Positions 7,325-15,961 of a stretch of 64,000 bases of DNA are shown here, piece after piece (the stretch's first letter is position 1; each line of letters opens with the position of its first letter). The stretch covers positions 248,001 through 312,000 of the forward strand of contig JBARZE010000050.1 of assembly GCA_049649525.1 (NCBI GenBank). Direction: 5' to 3'. The position numbers and the translations under genes are program-made. The DNA comes from JAAURB01 sp049649525 (GTDB lineage Bacteria; Cyanobacteriota; Cyanobacteriia; Cyanobacteriales; Microcoleaceae). Below the pieces are notes generated by a model. That model was not told where the DNA came from. It did not search any database and was given only the letters and a program-made list of their open reading frames with translations.

Positions 7325-9121
7325 TTAATTTTGAGCAGGTTTTACAGAAACTTGAATTTTCCCTTGCAATTGCAGCAGTTGTTTTGAGAGTGGATGATAC
7401 ACCCATGCTTTTATTTCTGTGAGTTGAGTGGGTAATGAGTCAGTGGATAAAATTACATTCCAACGTTGCTGCTGATATTGAGTCGTTTTGTACATTTCCA
7501 TAATATCAGGACTGGCTAGATTAACTTTAGCGTTAGCAAAAAAAGAACGATTATTATCCAGAGATAAAAATACTAATTTGGGTTGAGTTTCAGCATCCGG
7601 AAGGATAACCCAACCTGAGACAGTTAAGGTGTCATGCGGATTAAGTTGAATGATATTATCTTGGTTTTGAGGAATATCAATATAACCATAAACTTCTGCT
7701 GTATTGGTTTGAAATGTTAGATTTTCAGCAAAATTTCTTAATGGAATTTGTTGCAAAAAGTCCACACCATCTCGAATCCACCATGTCGTTTTACTCATGG
7801 AGAGAACGCAACGTTCCGGAGAGTTCTTAAAAAAAGGAGAATCTTCTAAATAATTAATTAAATACAGACAGGTTTGACCATTTTTTTGATCGACATAACC
7901 AAGTTGTGTTTCTACTATCATGTCCCCCGATCTTACCCAAATTAAACAAACTAAAATACCCGCAAAAAAGCTATAAAATAGTGAGGAATAGTGATAAGTT
8001 TTAATAAAGTCCTGTTTTTGATCTATCCAAACTCTCCAAAGCTGAATTACTGCAATTAACAATAAGATTGTATGAGTCGTATAACGAATTGCATAAATTG
8101 GATAATCTGCGCCTTGTTCGACTCGTCCGGCTGACATTAATAAAGCAGTAATTACAGCAAAAATCCCTATCGATAACCAAGGAGAAGCTGAACCAAACGT
8201 TTTGTATTTTAGATATTGTTCTTTTGTAAAATAGAAACACAAATAAATAAAATTAGCAAAAATAATCATACCTAAAATTACAGTAACTTTAGGCGCACTT
8301 AGCAACGGTGCAGCTAACAAATTAAAAAAGAATTGAATTGAAATTAAAAGTCGTTCAATTAGACTCAATTCTATATTTCTTGGATCTTGATAATATCCAA
8401 TCAGATAAATGCCACAAGAAACAAAGAATAAAAATAGCCATAAACTCACTCTTTTAATTTGATCAAATCGATTACCGACTAAAGAAACGATTCCCGGTAA
8501 CACCGCTAGCCAAACCATTAAACCTTGTGCCGAAGAAAAGCTAGTGATAATACAACATAACGCTGTTAAAAATAGTTTAAATGGTGTAGAAAGTCGCGGT
8601 AAGCTAAGAATTAAACAGCCAATAACTAAAAATAAATTAATCAAAAAAATTGGTAATTGAAATCCCCATAACCACCGTTGCGTTAAAGAAAAAATCAATA
8701 AGCCAGTCATTAAGTTAGACAGATGAAATAAAAGATTATTGTGAGATTTACTGGTAATTATCGATAATTTATATAAGAAAATATAAGTAATACTTGCCAG
8801 TATAAAACTAAAGCTAATTTCGGCTAAAATATTCCAACTGGATAAAAACCCTAAACCAATATAAATCAACCGAGGAAATAAGATTCGGTGATAATTATGT
8901 AATTCAAATAAATCAGCAAACGTTAAATTATTTGTGGCTACCTTCTCAAATAAACCCGGTAAAACCCATTGATCATAAGCAGGCACATCCACAGCAAAAG
9001 CCGCAATAAATCCAATCGTTGCGAAAACTGGAATTAAATAAAGCAGTAATAAAATAACTTTAGATAAATCAATTCTCAAACGCCACAATCTCTCTATGAT
9101 CTCTGTGCCTCTGTGATTCAT
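7325..9121 (-). CDS. Large polytopic membrane protein, possible GT-C glycosyltransferase
   Basis: A 598-residue protein I do not recognise at family level. The first 390 or so residues contain about eleven hydrophobic segments. Between the first two lies an extracytoplasmic loop with VPAYDQWVLPGLF and LHNYHRILFPRL; an acidic residue after the first helix and an aromatic/His-rich loop is the general look of GT-C sugar transferases. The C-terminal 170 residues are soluble and beta-rich (PHDTLTVSGWVILPDAE...). The gene ends 14 nt before the next in-frame rfbC codon region and 58 nt before the rfbC ATG on the same strand. I infer a role in surface polysaccharide or glycolipid assembly, but nothing proves the activity. 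Confidence 0.75.
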   Translation of the reverse strand: MNHRGTEIIERLWRLRIDLSKVILLLLYLIPVFATIGFIAAFAVDVPAYDQWVLPGLFEKVATNNLTFADLFELHNYHRILFPRLIYIGLGFLSSWNILAEISFSFILASITYIFLYKLSIITSKSHNNLLFHLSNLMTGLLIFSLTQRWLWGFQLPIFLINLFLVIGCLILSLPRLSTPFKLFLTALCCIITSFSSAQGLMVWLAVLPGIVSLVGNRFDQIKRVSLWLFLFFVSCGIYLIGYYQDPRNIELSLIERLLISIQFFFNLLAAPLLSAPKVTVILGMIIFANFIYLCFYFTKEQYLKYKTFGSASPWLSIGIFAVITALLMSAGRVEQGADYPIYAIRYTTHTILLLIAVIQLWRVWIDQKQDFIKTYHYSSLFYSFFAGILVCLIWVRSGDMIVETQLGYVDQKNGQTCLYLINYLEDSPFFKNSPERCVLSMSKTTWWIRDGVDFLQQIPLRNFAENLTFQTNTAEVYGYIDIPQNQDNIIQLNPHDTLTVSGWVILPDAETQPKLVFLSLDNNRSFFANAKVNLASPDIMEMYKTTQYQQQRWNVILSTDSLPTQLTEIKAWVYHPLSKQLLQLQGKIQVSVKPAQN

Positions 9122-9154
9122 ATCTCCCCAACACCCGATAAAAAGCCAAACGAA

Positions 9155-9179
9155 TAGGGTGCATCATTGACACACCCTA
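9155..9179. repeat. TAGGGTG hairpin repeat, terminator-like
   Basis: TAGGGTG (9155-9161) and CACCCTA (9173-9179) form a 7-bp stem with an 11-nt loop, between the HlyD-gene stop and the next start. On the minus strand it reads TAGGGTGTGTCAATGATG..., and its first 12 nt recur at 49632. It is both a dispersed repeat and a possible partial terminator. Confidence 0.5.
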
Positions 9180-9199
9180 CAATTTATCTCAATTCAAAA

Positions 9200-11155
9200 T
9201 TATCTAACATTCGTCATACTATTAAACGTCCCCGTAAACCGACTAAACATCAATTGTAAAACAGTTCGCTTACCGATATTAATCTTAGAATTAACCGCCA
9301 TCCCCGACTGTAAAGCAATCCGAATATCCTCCTCTTCATCCAAAACAAAATAATCTTTATCTAACTGAATCTTGGCTTCAAAAGAATAATATTGCCGTAA
9401 CTCATCTGGGGGAATTGCATCTTGGCTAATCCACTTCAACTCACCCTTAACTGTACCAAACTCCCCAGCCGGAAACGCATCAATATTCAGTTCAACTGTG
9501 ATACAATCATCCTCCGTCAAACCTAACTCTTCCCGTGCCGCCTCAGACGCTGGACATAAACAGTCTTTTTGGGCACTACATTCAATCACTTCTCCAGCCA
9601 CTGCTTGACCATTCAACGGTTCTAATTTTTCCCGTTTGAGTCGCAATGCATTTAACACCAAAGCAACGCTACTATTTTCTACATAAGCAACCGCTTGTAA
9701 CCCCTCTTCATCATCTAAAACCTTCAACAACTCTTCTGTTTGTTGAGCTTCATAATACGCTTCCTCACATCGCTTCGGCTTGGGGTCACCCGGTCTCACC
9801 ACTTCATTACTGACATATTGACAAATCTCATCATCACCCACATCCAAAGAAGCCTGATCTTTCGTCGTCGGCACTAAATCAGACACAATTCCTGCCGCAG
9901 GTGCTCTCAATACCTGAGTATCTCGCTGTTCTTCGACCTTTTGTAATTGACCATCCAATTCAGCCAATCGTTTTTGGTTTTCTAAGCGTAAACGCCCCAA
10001 TTGAGAATCTGCACTAGCAATTTGTTTTTCATTTTCAATAATACGAGTATTCAATTCACGAGCCCAACTATCTTTATTATTTTGTAGTTGTTCTTCTGCC
10101 CGACTTTTCGCGGCTTCAATTCGTTGCTGTTCGACTTGCTGATTGAGAATTTCAGATTGAATTCTAGCAATTTCGCCCCGTCGCGAGTTAATTTCTCCTT
10201 GTCGGCTGTTGACTTCCCCTTGCAGCCGATTAATTTCCCCTTGACGCGATACAATTTGATCCTTTTGCCGTAGCACTTCATTCTGACTTCGTAACACTTC
10301 TTGTTGTTGTCGATCTCGCTGTAATTCGGCGATCGCCCCTTCATTTACCCCCTCTTCTAATCGTTTCAGAATCTGTTCACTGGCATCGAGGACGCTGTCT
10401 GATTTGGTTAATTGTTCCTCTGCCAAAGACTGCTGTGAGTCGGAATACTGCAGTTGTTGTTGGGCATTGGCTAATTGATTTTCAGAGAATGTCAATTGGT
10501 TTTGAGCAATCTCAAGCTGTTGCCTTGCGGCCTGCTCTGCTTGTTCGGCTTGTTCGAGTTGCTTCTCAAGTTCTCTGACTTGAGACTCTCCTGCCCTGAC
10601 ACGGGACTGGTATTCAGCCCGATAATTTGAGACTAAACTCGCCAAACTAGAACTAAATCCAGAAGCGGTTCCTCGGTTGAGATACAATTCATTTAACAAC
10701 GCCTGTAAAGCCTGATTTTCACCGATTCGGGCTTGTCGCTCGCGAACCAAATCATTTAAATCGGCTGGAGCGTTTACACTGGATTGTCCCCCCACCACAC
10801 CGCTATAAAACTCATTTTCCCGTTCTAAAGTGCGTCGAACTTCTTCGAGAGATTGGATATCCGCGCTGGGGTTAGTGGGACTGAAAGTCAGTAATGGTTG
10901 ATTTTTAGCCACGCGATCGCCATTTTCCACATGTAACCGCACCACTGCCCCAGTTGTCGGCGCTTGAATTTCTCGTGCTCCATCAGAGTATTCTAACTCT
11001 CCAATGGCAGGAACCGTCTGTTCAATCTGGGCAAAATAAGCCCATACCACCGCAGACGTACTCACCAGCATAATCACCCAGAGAAACACATGAGACCAAA
11101 CGGCGGGTTTCTCTAGAATTACGGGTTGATCGGATAGGGAAACAGATGATTTCAT
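9200..11155 (-). CDS. HlyD-family type I secretion periplasmic adaptor
   Basis: A 651-residue membrane fusion protein linking the ABC exporter encoded upstream to an outer-membrane channel such as TolC. It has a short cytoplasmic N-terminus, one transmembrane helix (about 23-45), a lipoyl/biotinyl-like segment (GAVVRLHVENGDRVAKNQPLL), and a very long coiled coil at about 170-420 rich in Q, E and R. After the second lipoyl half comes VLRAPAAGIVSDL. Unusually, the beta-barrel part carries an insert with seven cysteines (EICQYV, KRCEE, IECSAQ, DCLCPASE, DDCIT). It is third in the PPIase-ABC-HlyD operon, 82 nt after the ABC gene. The exported substrate is not identifiable here. Confidence 0.88.
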   Translation of the reverse strand: MKSSVSLSDQPVILEKPAVWSHVFLWVIMLVSTSAVVWAYFAQIEQTVPAIGELEYSDGAREIQAPTTGAVVRLHVENGDRVAKNQPLLTFSPTNPSADIQSLEEVRRTLERENEFYSGVVGGQSSVNAPADLNDLVRERQARIGENQALQALLNELYLNRGTASGFSSSLASLVSNYRAEYQSRVRAGESQVRELEKQLEQAEQAEQAARQQLEIAQNQLTFSENQLANAQQQLQYSDSQQSLAEEQLTKSDSVLDASEQILKRLEEGVNEGAIAELQRDRQQQEVLRSQNEVLRQKDQIVSRQGEINRLQGEVNSRQGEINSRRGEIARIQSEILNQQVEQQRIEAAKSRAEEQLQNNKDSWARELNTRIIENEKQIASADSQLGRLRLENQKRLAELDGQLQKVEEQRDTQVLRAPAAGIVSDLVPTTKDQASLDVGDDEICQYVSNEVVRPGDPKPKRCEEAYYEAQQTEELLKVLDDEEGLQAVAYVENSSVALVLNALRLKREKLEPLNGQAVAGEVIECSAQKDCLCPASEAAREELGLTEDDCITVELNIDAFPAGEFGTVKGELKWISQDAIPPDELRQYYSFEAKIQLDKDYFVLDEEEDIRIALQSGMAVNSKINIGKRTVLQLMFSRFTGTFNSMTNVR

Positions 11156-11237
11156 ATTAGTGAAGTATTGATCTTTTTTAAGGGTATTGCCATCAACACG
11201 AAGCTGATGACGATGTGTTAATTGCCTATAAATTGCT

Positions 11238-14237
11238 TTATTGCTGAGATTCTTGTTGTTGATATAGACAGTAATAACGGCCGCGAAGTGCCATCAAATC
11301 ATTATGGGTACCTTGTTCGACCACTGAGCCTTGATCCATCAAGATAATGCAATCGGCATTTCTGACGGTAGTGAGGCGGTGGGTAATGAAAAATACAGTC
11401 GTTCTCTGAAATGATTCTGCTAGGTTGTCAGACACCATCCGTTCTGATTGATAGTCCAACGCACTGGTTGCTTCATCTAAAATTAATAATCGCGGATTTT
11501 GTAGAACAGTCCGGGCGATCGCAATCCGTTGTCGTTGTCCCCCAGACAGAGATCCACCCCGTTCTCCCACCACCGTGTTATACCCTTGAGGCAAAGTCAT
11601 AATAAACTCGTGAGCAGCGGCAATTTTAGCAGCGCGGATAATTTCATCACTGCCCGCATCTGGGTTACTCAGGGCGATATTTTCTTGAACCGTACCGTTG
11701 AACAATAGAGTATCTTGTAACACCACACCAATTTGCCGACGCAGAGAATACAGTTCTACCTTATTGATATCATACCCATCAATTTTGATCCGGCCAGATA
11801 ACGGCGGATACAGACGTTGTAGCAGTTTCATTAGAGTACTTTTACCCGAGCCACTCAGCCCCACAATGCCGATAAACGATCCCGCATCAAACTCTAAATT
11901 AACGTTTGCCACTTGCAACGGCCCACTCTGACCAAATCGGAAGGACACTTCTTCAAAGGTGACTGCCCCTTGCATTTCCGGCATCGGAATATTATTGCGG
12001 TCATCTTGATCGACTTCTGTCGGCGCATCCAAAACATCCCGCAGACGTTCAACCGACATCCCCACCTCTTGGAAACTCTGCCATACACTAACAAACCGCA
12101 ACAAAGACCCAGAAACGTTACCCGCAATAATTCGGAAAGCAATCAAGGCCCCGATTGTCAGTTGACCATCAATCACCAAATAAGCCCCGACCCACAACAG
12201 CGCCAGTGCAGAAAGTTTGTTGAGGAAGCCACTAATCGAACTCGATGCCGTTTGAGTCAAAATCGTGTTGAAACTAGCGCTCATAAATCGGGCGTAGCGG
12301 CCTTGCCATTCCCAACGAGATTTTAATTCAATATTTTGGGCTTTAACCGTCTGAATGCCGTTTAGCACCTCCACCAGATAAGATTGAGAGTCGGCGTAGC
12401 GTTCTGCTTTTTTCCGCAATAAGCGCCGAACAATAGGAGAGTTGATAATCACAATTACGGCAAATAGGGGCAATGGAGCCAAGGCCACAATCGCCATTGG
12501 GATACTCAAGAAGAACATCACCGCGATGTAGATTACCGAAAATACCGCATCCAACACCACTGTCAAGGCGGTTCCGGTTAAGAAACTCCGAATCGTTGCC
12601 AATTCCCCAATCCGGCCCACCAAATCCCCCACACGGCGATTATCAAAGTAATTCAGCGGCAGTCGTAACAGGTGATCGATTACCTCAGAAGACAGTTTGA
12701 CATCGAGGCGGTTGGTGGTATCGACAAATAAATACGTTCGCAAAGCCGACAGCAACGCTTCAAACAAAGCAACTGCCAACATCAAAATCCCCAAAACGTT
12801 GAGGGCATCAATATTACGCTGACCCATGACCTTGTCGATGATCACCATCGTCATCAACGGGTTCACCAGACCAAACAATTGGACAAAAAACGACGAGATC
12901 AACACCTCAATAAAGGTGACGCGATGCTCCATCAAGGCGGGCCAAAACCACCAGAAACTAAATTGTTCTTTTTGCTCAGTTTTTGGCGGTTGCAACAGCA
13001 ACACCTGACCCCCTTCTTCGTCCCACTGTTCCGCAAACTGATTCGGACGCAGTTTCCGCATCCCTTTTTCGGGAGTAACTAACACCAGTTCACGTTCTGT
13101 AATACTGTAGAGAATCGCAAAGCTATCTTGCCATTGAATCATTGCCGGAGCTTTGAGCCGACTCACTGCTTTAGCCGGGACTTGCACCAACTGTGCCCCT
13201 ATCCCCATCATTTGTGCCACTGCACCGCAGGCTTGCAGAGAAATCACCCCCACCGTGTTCTTTTGGTTTTCCAGCACCCGACGCACCAAATCTTTGCGGA
13301 AATTCACCCCAAAGTAACGGCTCAACATATTAAAGCAAGCCAGGGGCGCATCTATGTCTCCTCTGGCCCGAACAATGGGGAATTTCCCGATCTGAGTACT
13401 CTCCATTTCGGGTTCGGGTACTTTTTCGGGGGCTTGCGGAATATCAGAAATATTAATAATTGCGCTACCATTGCCTGAGGAGGCGGCTATGTCTGATGTT
13501 TCCATCTTTTGAGGAACCACACTTTTGTCGGGGTGTAGTCCCACCAATCTCACCCCATTGAGTCCCTGCACTTTCAGAGATTCGGTCTTACCCTCTAAAT
13601 CCAGGCGGCTACCGGGAGCATAATCTCCAATCACCCCACTACTGACCAACCAGAGGCGATTGGGATCGAGCATATTATTGAGATCTCGGCTATTTTTATT
13701 ACCGTTGAGTAAGTTAACCACAATCGAATCTGGCCAGACATCGACCGCTAAGCTTTTGAGATCTCCTATAGCATCTGCCCGCTGTTGCAATTCTTGACTG
13801 AGGAGTTCAAACACTTCACTCAAGGCGGCATGATCTTTAAACGCTTCACCAAAATCGGGTTCAGTGTCAATCAGTTTGAGGAAATCTTCAGCCGCTAGGG
13901 TAATGCAAATCATTTCAGTTGAGGCGATGGCGGTTTCACAAGGCACACCCCGCATTAAACCTGCCCAACCGACTATTTCTCGCGCTCCGAGTAACCGCAA
14001 ACTCTGATGCCGATTTACCCGCGTATCATACCCGAGTAAGCGTGCTTGTCCTTGATAGATAACTGCAATTTGAGTTGGAATTTTTTCCCGCTCAAAAATC
14101 GGCTGCCCGGTGCGATAACTCAGCAATTGACTCTTCTGGATCACCGTTTTTAAGGCGGTTTCAGAGAGCCTGTCAAAAGGGCTGGTTTCTGCTAAAAACT
14201 CTTGAATTTGAACGTCGGAAACAATGGATGTTGTCAT
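11238..14237 (-). CDS. Type I secretion ABC exporter with cNMP-binding and degenerate C39 domains
   Basis: A 999-residue fused exporter. Domains in order: a cyclic-nucleotide-binding-like domain (about 15-150); a linker; a C39 peptidase-like domain (about 285-420); six transmembrane helices (about 430-720); and an ATPase domain (about 755-995) with Walker A GLSGSGKST, signature LSGGQRQRIAIAR and Walker B LLILDEATSALD. In the C39-like domain the expected D-C-G is replaced by D-A-P (near residue 295) and the catalytic His region reads IQWQDSFAILY. It therefore looks proteolytically dead, like the HlyB C39-like domain that only docks substrate. It overlaps the PPIase gene by four bases (ATGA). 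HetC-like exporters of cyanobacteria have similar cNMP-C39-ABC order. Confidence 0.92.
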   Translation of the reverse strand: MTTSIVSDVQIQEFLAETSPFDRLSETALKTVIQKSQLLSYRTGQPIFEREKIPTQIAVIYQGQARLLGYDTRVNRHQSLRLLGAREIVGWAGLMRGVPCETAIASTEMICITLAAEDFLKLIDTEPDFGEAFKDHAALSEVFELLSQELQQRADAIGDLKSLAVDVWPDSIVVNLLNGNKNSRDLNNMLDPNRLWLVSSGVIGDYAPGSRLDLEGKTESLKVQGLNGVRLVGLHPDKSVVPQKMETSDIAASSGNGSAIINISDIPQAPEKVPEPEMESTQIGKFPIVRARGDIDAPLACFNMLSRYFGVNFRKDLVRRVLENQKNTVGVISLQACGAVAQMMGIGAQLVQVPAKAVSRLKAPAMIQWQDSFAILYSITERELVLVTPEKGMRKLRPNQFAEQWDEEGGQVLLLQPPKTEQKEQFSFWWFWPALMEHRVTFIEVLISSFFVQLFGLVNPLMTMVIIDKVMGQRNIDALNVLGILMLAVALFEALLSALRTYLFVDTTNRLDVKLSSEVIDHLLRLPLNYFDNRRVGDLVGRIGELATIRSFLTGTALTVVLDAVFSVIYIAVMFFLSIPMAIVALAPLPLFAVIVIINSPIVRRLLRKKAERYADSQSYLVEVLNGIQTVKAQNIELKSRWEWQGRYARFMSASFNTILTQTASSSISGFLNKLSALALLWVGAYLVIDGQLTIGALIAFRIIAGNVSGSLLRFVSVWQSFQEVGMSVERLRDVLDAPTEVDQDDRNNIPMPEMQGAVTFEEVSFRFGQSGPLQVANVNLEFDAGSFIGIVGLSGSGKSTLMKLLQRLYPPLSGRIKIDGYDINKVELYSLRRQIGVVLQDTLLFNGTVQENIALSNPDAGSDEIIRAAKIAAAHEFIMTLPQGYNTVVGERGGSLSGGQRQRIAIARTVLQNPRLLILDEATSALDYQSERMVSDNLAESFQRTTVFFITHRLTTVRNADCIILMDQGSVVEQGTHNDLMALRGRYYCLYQQQESQQ

Positions 14238-14983
14238 GATACTGAAGACACTGAAGTTTGAAGGGGTTCTAGATCGCTCACTTCGGCGAGTTGTTCTCGC
14301 AACCAGTTTTCAAATAGTTCATCTATTAAACGATGACGCATTGTTTCATCAAGTTGAGCCGGTATAAATTTTTCTAATCGAATAATCACCATCCATTCAG
14401 TTAAGGGGCGCGGTTGCCAGAGTTGACCGGGTTGACTCACAGAGAGTAGTTTACTAATGGCTGGGTGAGGTTGTGATAACGGAACGGGCCCCAGTATTCC
14501 TCCTGTGCGGGATTCGGGGCCTTCTGAATATTCACGGGCGACATCAGCAAAAGGCTGTTCTCCCTCGGCTACACGAAAATAGAGTTCGTGGGCGAGTCCT
14601 GAATTTTTAGTGCGAATCAAAGAATAGACCACTTGATCTAAACTACTTTTACGGCTAATAAAATAGTTTTCAACCTTATTTTTCCAAGTTTCCTGTTTAA
14701 ATTTTTCTAGACGGATGGGGCGTTCGGTAATTTCTTGTAATTCTTCAGGTGTTAAATGATTGGCTTGTAACCATGCTTGTTTGGCTTCTTCTGAGGTCAG
14801 TTGATGAGTCGCCAAAAACCGCTCAAGCGCTGCCGTAGATTCTTCTTCGCTACAGCTATATTCGGCAATAGCATGATCGATAATCACCTCACGTAAAAAC
14901 CGAGGCATTAACTGATAACGCTTCAACAACGATGGCATTTCAGTCGCTTTAATTGTCGTTTCCCCAACTCGGTACGCTTGCAT
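14234..14983 (-). CDS. Parvulin-type peptidylprolyl isomerase of the secretion operon
   Basis: A 249-residue protein with a helical SurA/PpiC-like N-terminal half and a parvulin domain at about 125-225 (YFRVAEGEQPFADVAREYSEGPES, TGGILGPVPL). It has no signal peptide or membrane helix, so it should act in the cytoplasm, presumably keeping the exporter's substrate in an export-competent state; that role is inference from context. The stop overlaps the start of the ABC exporter gene (ATGA). Its own ATG overlaps the stop of a small upstream ORF (TAATG at 14981-14985). Confidence 0.85.
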   Translation of the reverse strand: MQAYRVGETTIKATEMPSLLKRYQLMPRFLREVIIDHAIAEYSCSEEESTAALERFLATHQLTSEEAKQAWLQANHLTPEELQEITERPIRLEKFKQETWKNKVENYFISRKSSLDQVVYSLIRTKNSGLAHELYFRVAEGEQPFADVAREYSEGPESRTGGILGPVPLSQPHPAISKLLSVSQPGQLWQPRPLTEWMVIIRLEKFIPAQLDETMRHRLIDELFENWLREQLAEVSDLEPLQTSVSSVS

Positions 14984-15165
14984 TATTCATTTCTCCAACT
15001 GACTGGCTTCACCCCAAAGCGTGAATGCTGGCTATAGTAGACTGAGGTAATACCAACGGTTATACCTGTATACCTACCTATCCCGATGATAGCAAACACC
15101 AGGTATTGGTCATCGCTCCAACGCTTTCCCTTATCTTCCTGTTTTATACAGTTTGAGTCACTCAT
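14983..15165 (-). CDS. Possible 60-residue leader ORF of the secretion operon
   Basis: A 60-residue frame from the ATG at 15165, beginning MSDSNCIKQEDKGKRW, with a mildly hydrophobic middle (YLVFAIIGIGRYTGITVGIT). An AGGG lies about 12 nt upstream. Its TAA stop shares a base with the ATG of the PPIase gene, an arrangement also used by rfbC-rfbD and by the two-component pair in this window, which suggests translational coupling. I recognise no family and see no double-glycine leader. It could be a real small protein or chance. Confidence 0.35.
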   Translation of the reverse strand: MSDSNCIKQEDKGKRWSDDQYLVFAIIGIGRYTGITVGITSVYYSQHSRFGVKPVSWRNE

Positions 15166-15539
15166 TTTCAGCAATACCCTGATTTTCCAATCAACCAGCT
15201 ATTGCACCTTTGTAGCCTCATTCATTCCATCACCCCGTTTGAGGAGATAGTCAGGACTTGAGATCAATTTTAGATCTGATCTTAATCTAATGAGTGTGAA
15301 TCTTTAAAAAAGACTCGCGCCATCATCTGCTGATTGGGTTGATTTTCAATTTTGATGGATGACTTCTGAATCGTTGACCCTGACAAACACTATTTTTTTC
15401 AATCAAGTTTTAGTTTATCCTGAATAAAGGATAGCTTAATATTATAAAATCTCTCATAATATCCAGCGACAGATGGGGAATATCCCGCCCCACTCTCTGT
15501 TTAAATCAAACATAGCGGGAATTGTTGATATAAAATTCC
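15166..15539. other. Intergenic region, secretion operon / thioredoxin
   Basis: A 374-nt divergent intergenic region that should contain promoters for both directions. Upstream of thioredoxin a short palindrome TATCC-N8-GGATA (15416-15433) precedes an AT-rich TATTAT (15440-15445) that could be a -10 box. No gene seen. Confidence 0.4.
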
Positions 15540-15872
15540 ATGAGTAACAACGTTATTATTGTTCAAGATACTGAATTTGAAGCTGAGGTGATCAATTGCG
15601 ATCGGCCTGTTTTACTTTACTTCTGGGCCACTTGGTGCGGGCCCTGTAAATTAGTGGCTCCTTCAGTCGAAACCATTGCGAGTGAATACAGCGATCGCCT
15701 GAAAGTGGTTAAAATGGAAGTTGACCCCAATCCAGAAACGCGAACAGCTTACAAAGTTGAAGGGGTTCCGGCTTTAAGATTGATTAAAAATCAGCAAGTT
15801 GTAAAGTCCCATGAAGGAGTGATTACCAAAAAACTGTTGCAAGATTGGGTAGAAAAGGGACTCGAAGAGTAG
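15540..15872 (+). CDS. Thioredoxin family protein
   Basis: A 110-residue single-domain thioredoxin. The active site WCGPCK lies at residues 32-37 (Cys33 and Cys36), preceded by LLYFWAT and followed by the cis-proline region GVPAL at about 77. This is the ordinary cytosolic disulfide reductase layout, fed by thioredoxin reductase or ferredoxin-thioredoxin reductase. No signal peptide. The N-terminal half is divergent from classical TrxA/TrxM, so I give no symbol. It lies 89 nt upstream of an aminotransferase gene on the same strand. Confidence 0.9.
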   Translation: MSNNVIIVQDTEFEAEVINCDRPVLLYFWATWCGPCKLVAPSVETIASEYSDRLKVVKMEVDPNPETRTAYKVEGVPALRLIKNQQVVKSHEGVITKKLLQDWVEKGLEE

Positions 15873-15883
15873 GTGAGGTAAGA

Positions 15884-15909
15884 GTGGGAAGTAGGGAGTA
15901 GGGAGTAGG
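15884..15909. repeat. Short heptamer tandem repeat
   Basis: GTAGGGA is repeated in tandem (15891-15904) inside a run of related (A)GTAGG units between thioredoxin and the aminotransferase. It resembles the short tandemly repeated sequences of filamentous cyanobacteria. Confidence 0.6.
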
Positions 15910-15961
15910 TAAAGATTCAGTATGCCTATCTCTACTCGTCATTTATCGTTGACAATTCACT

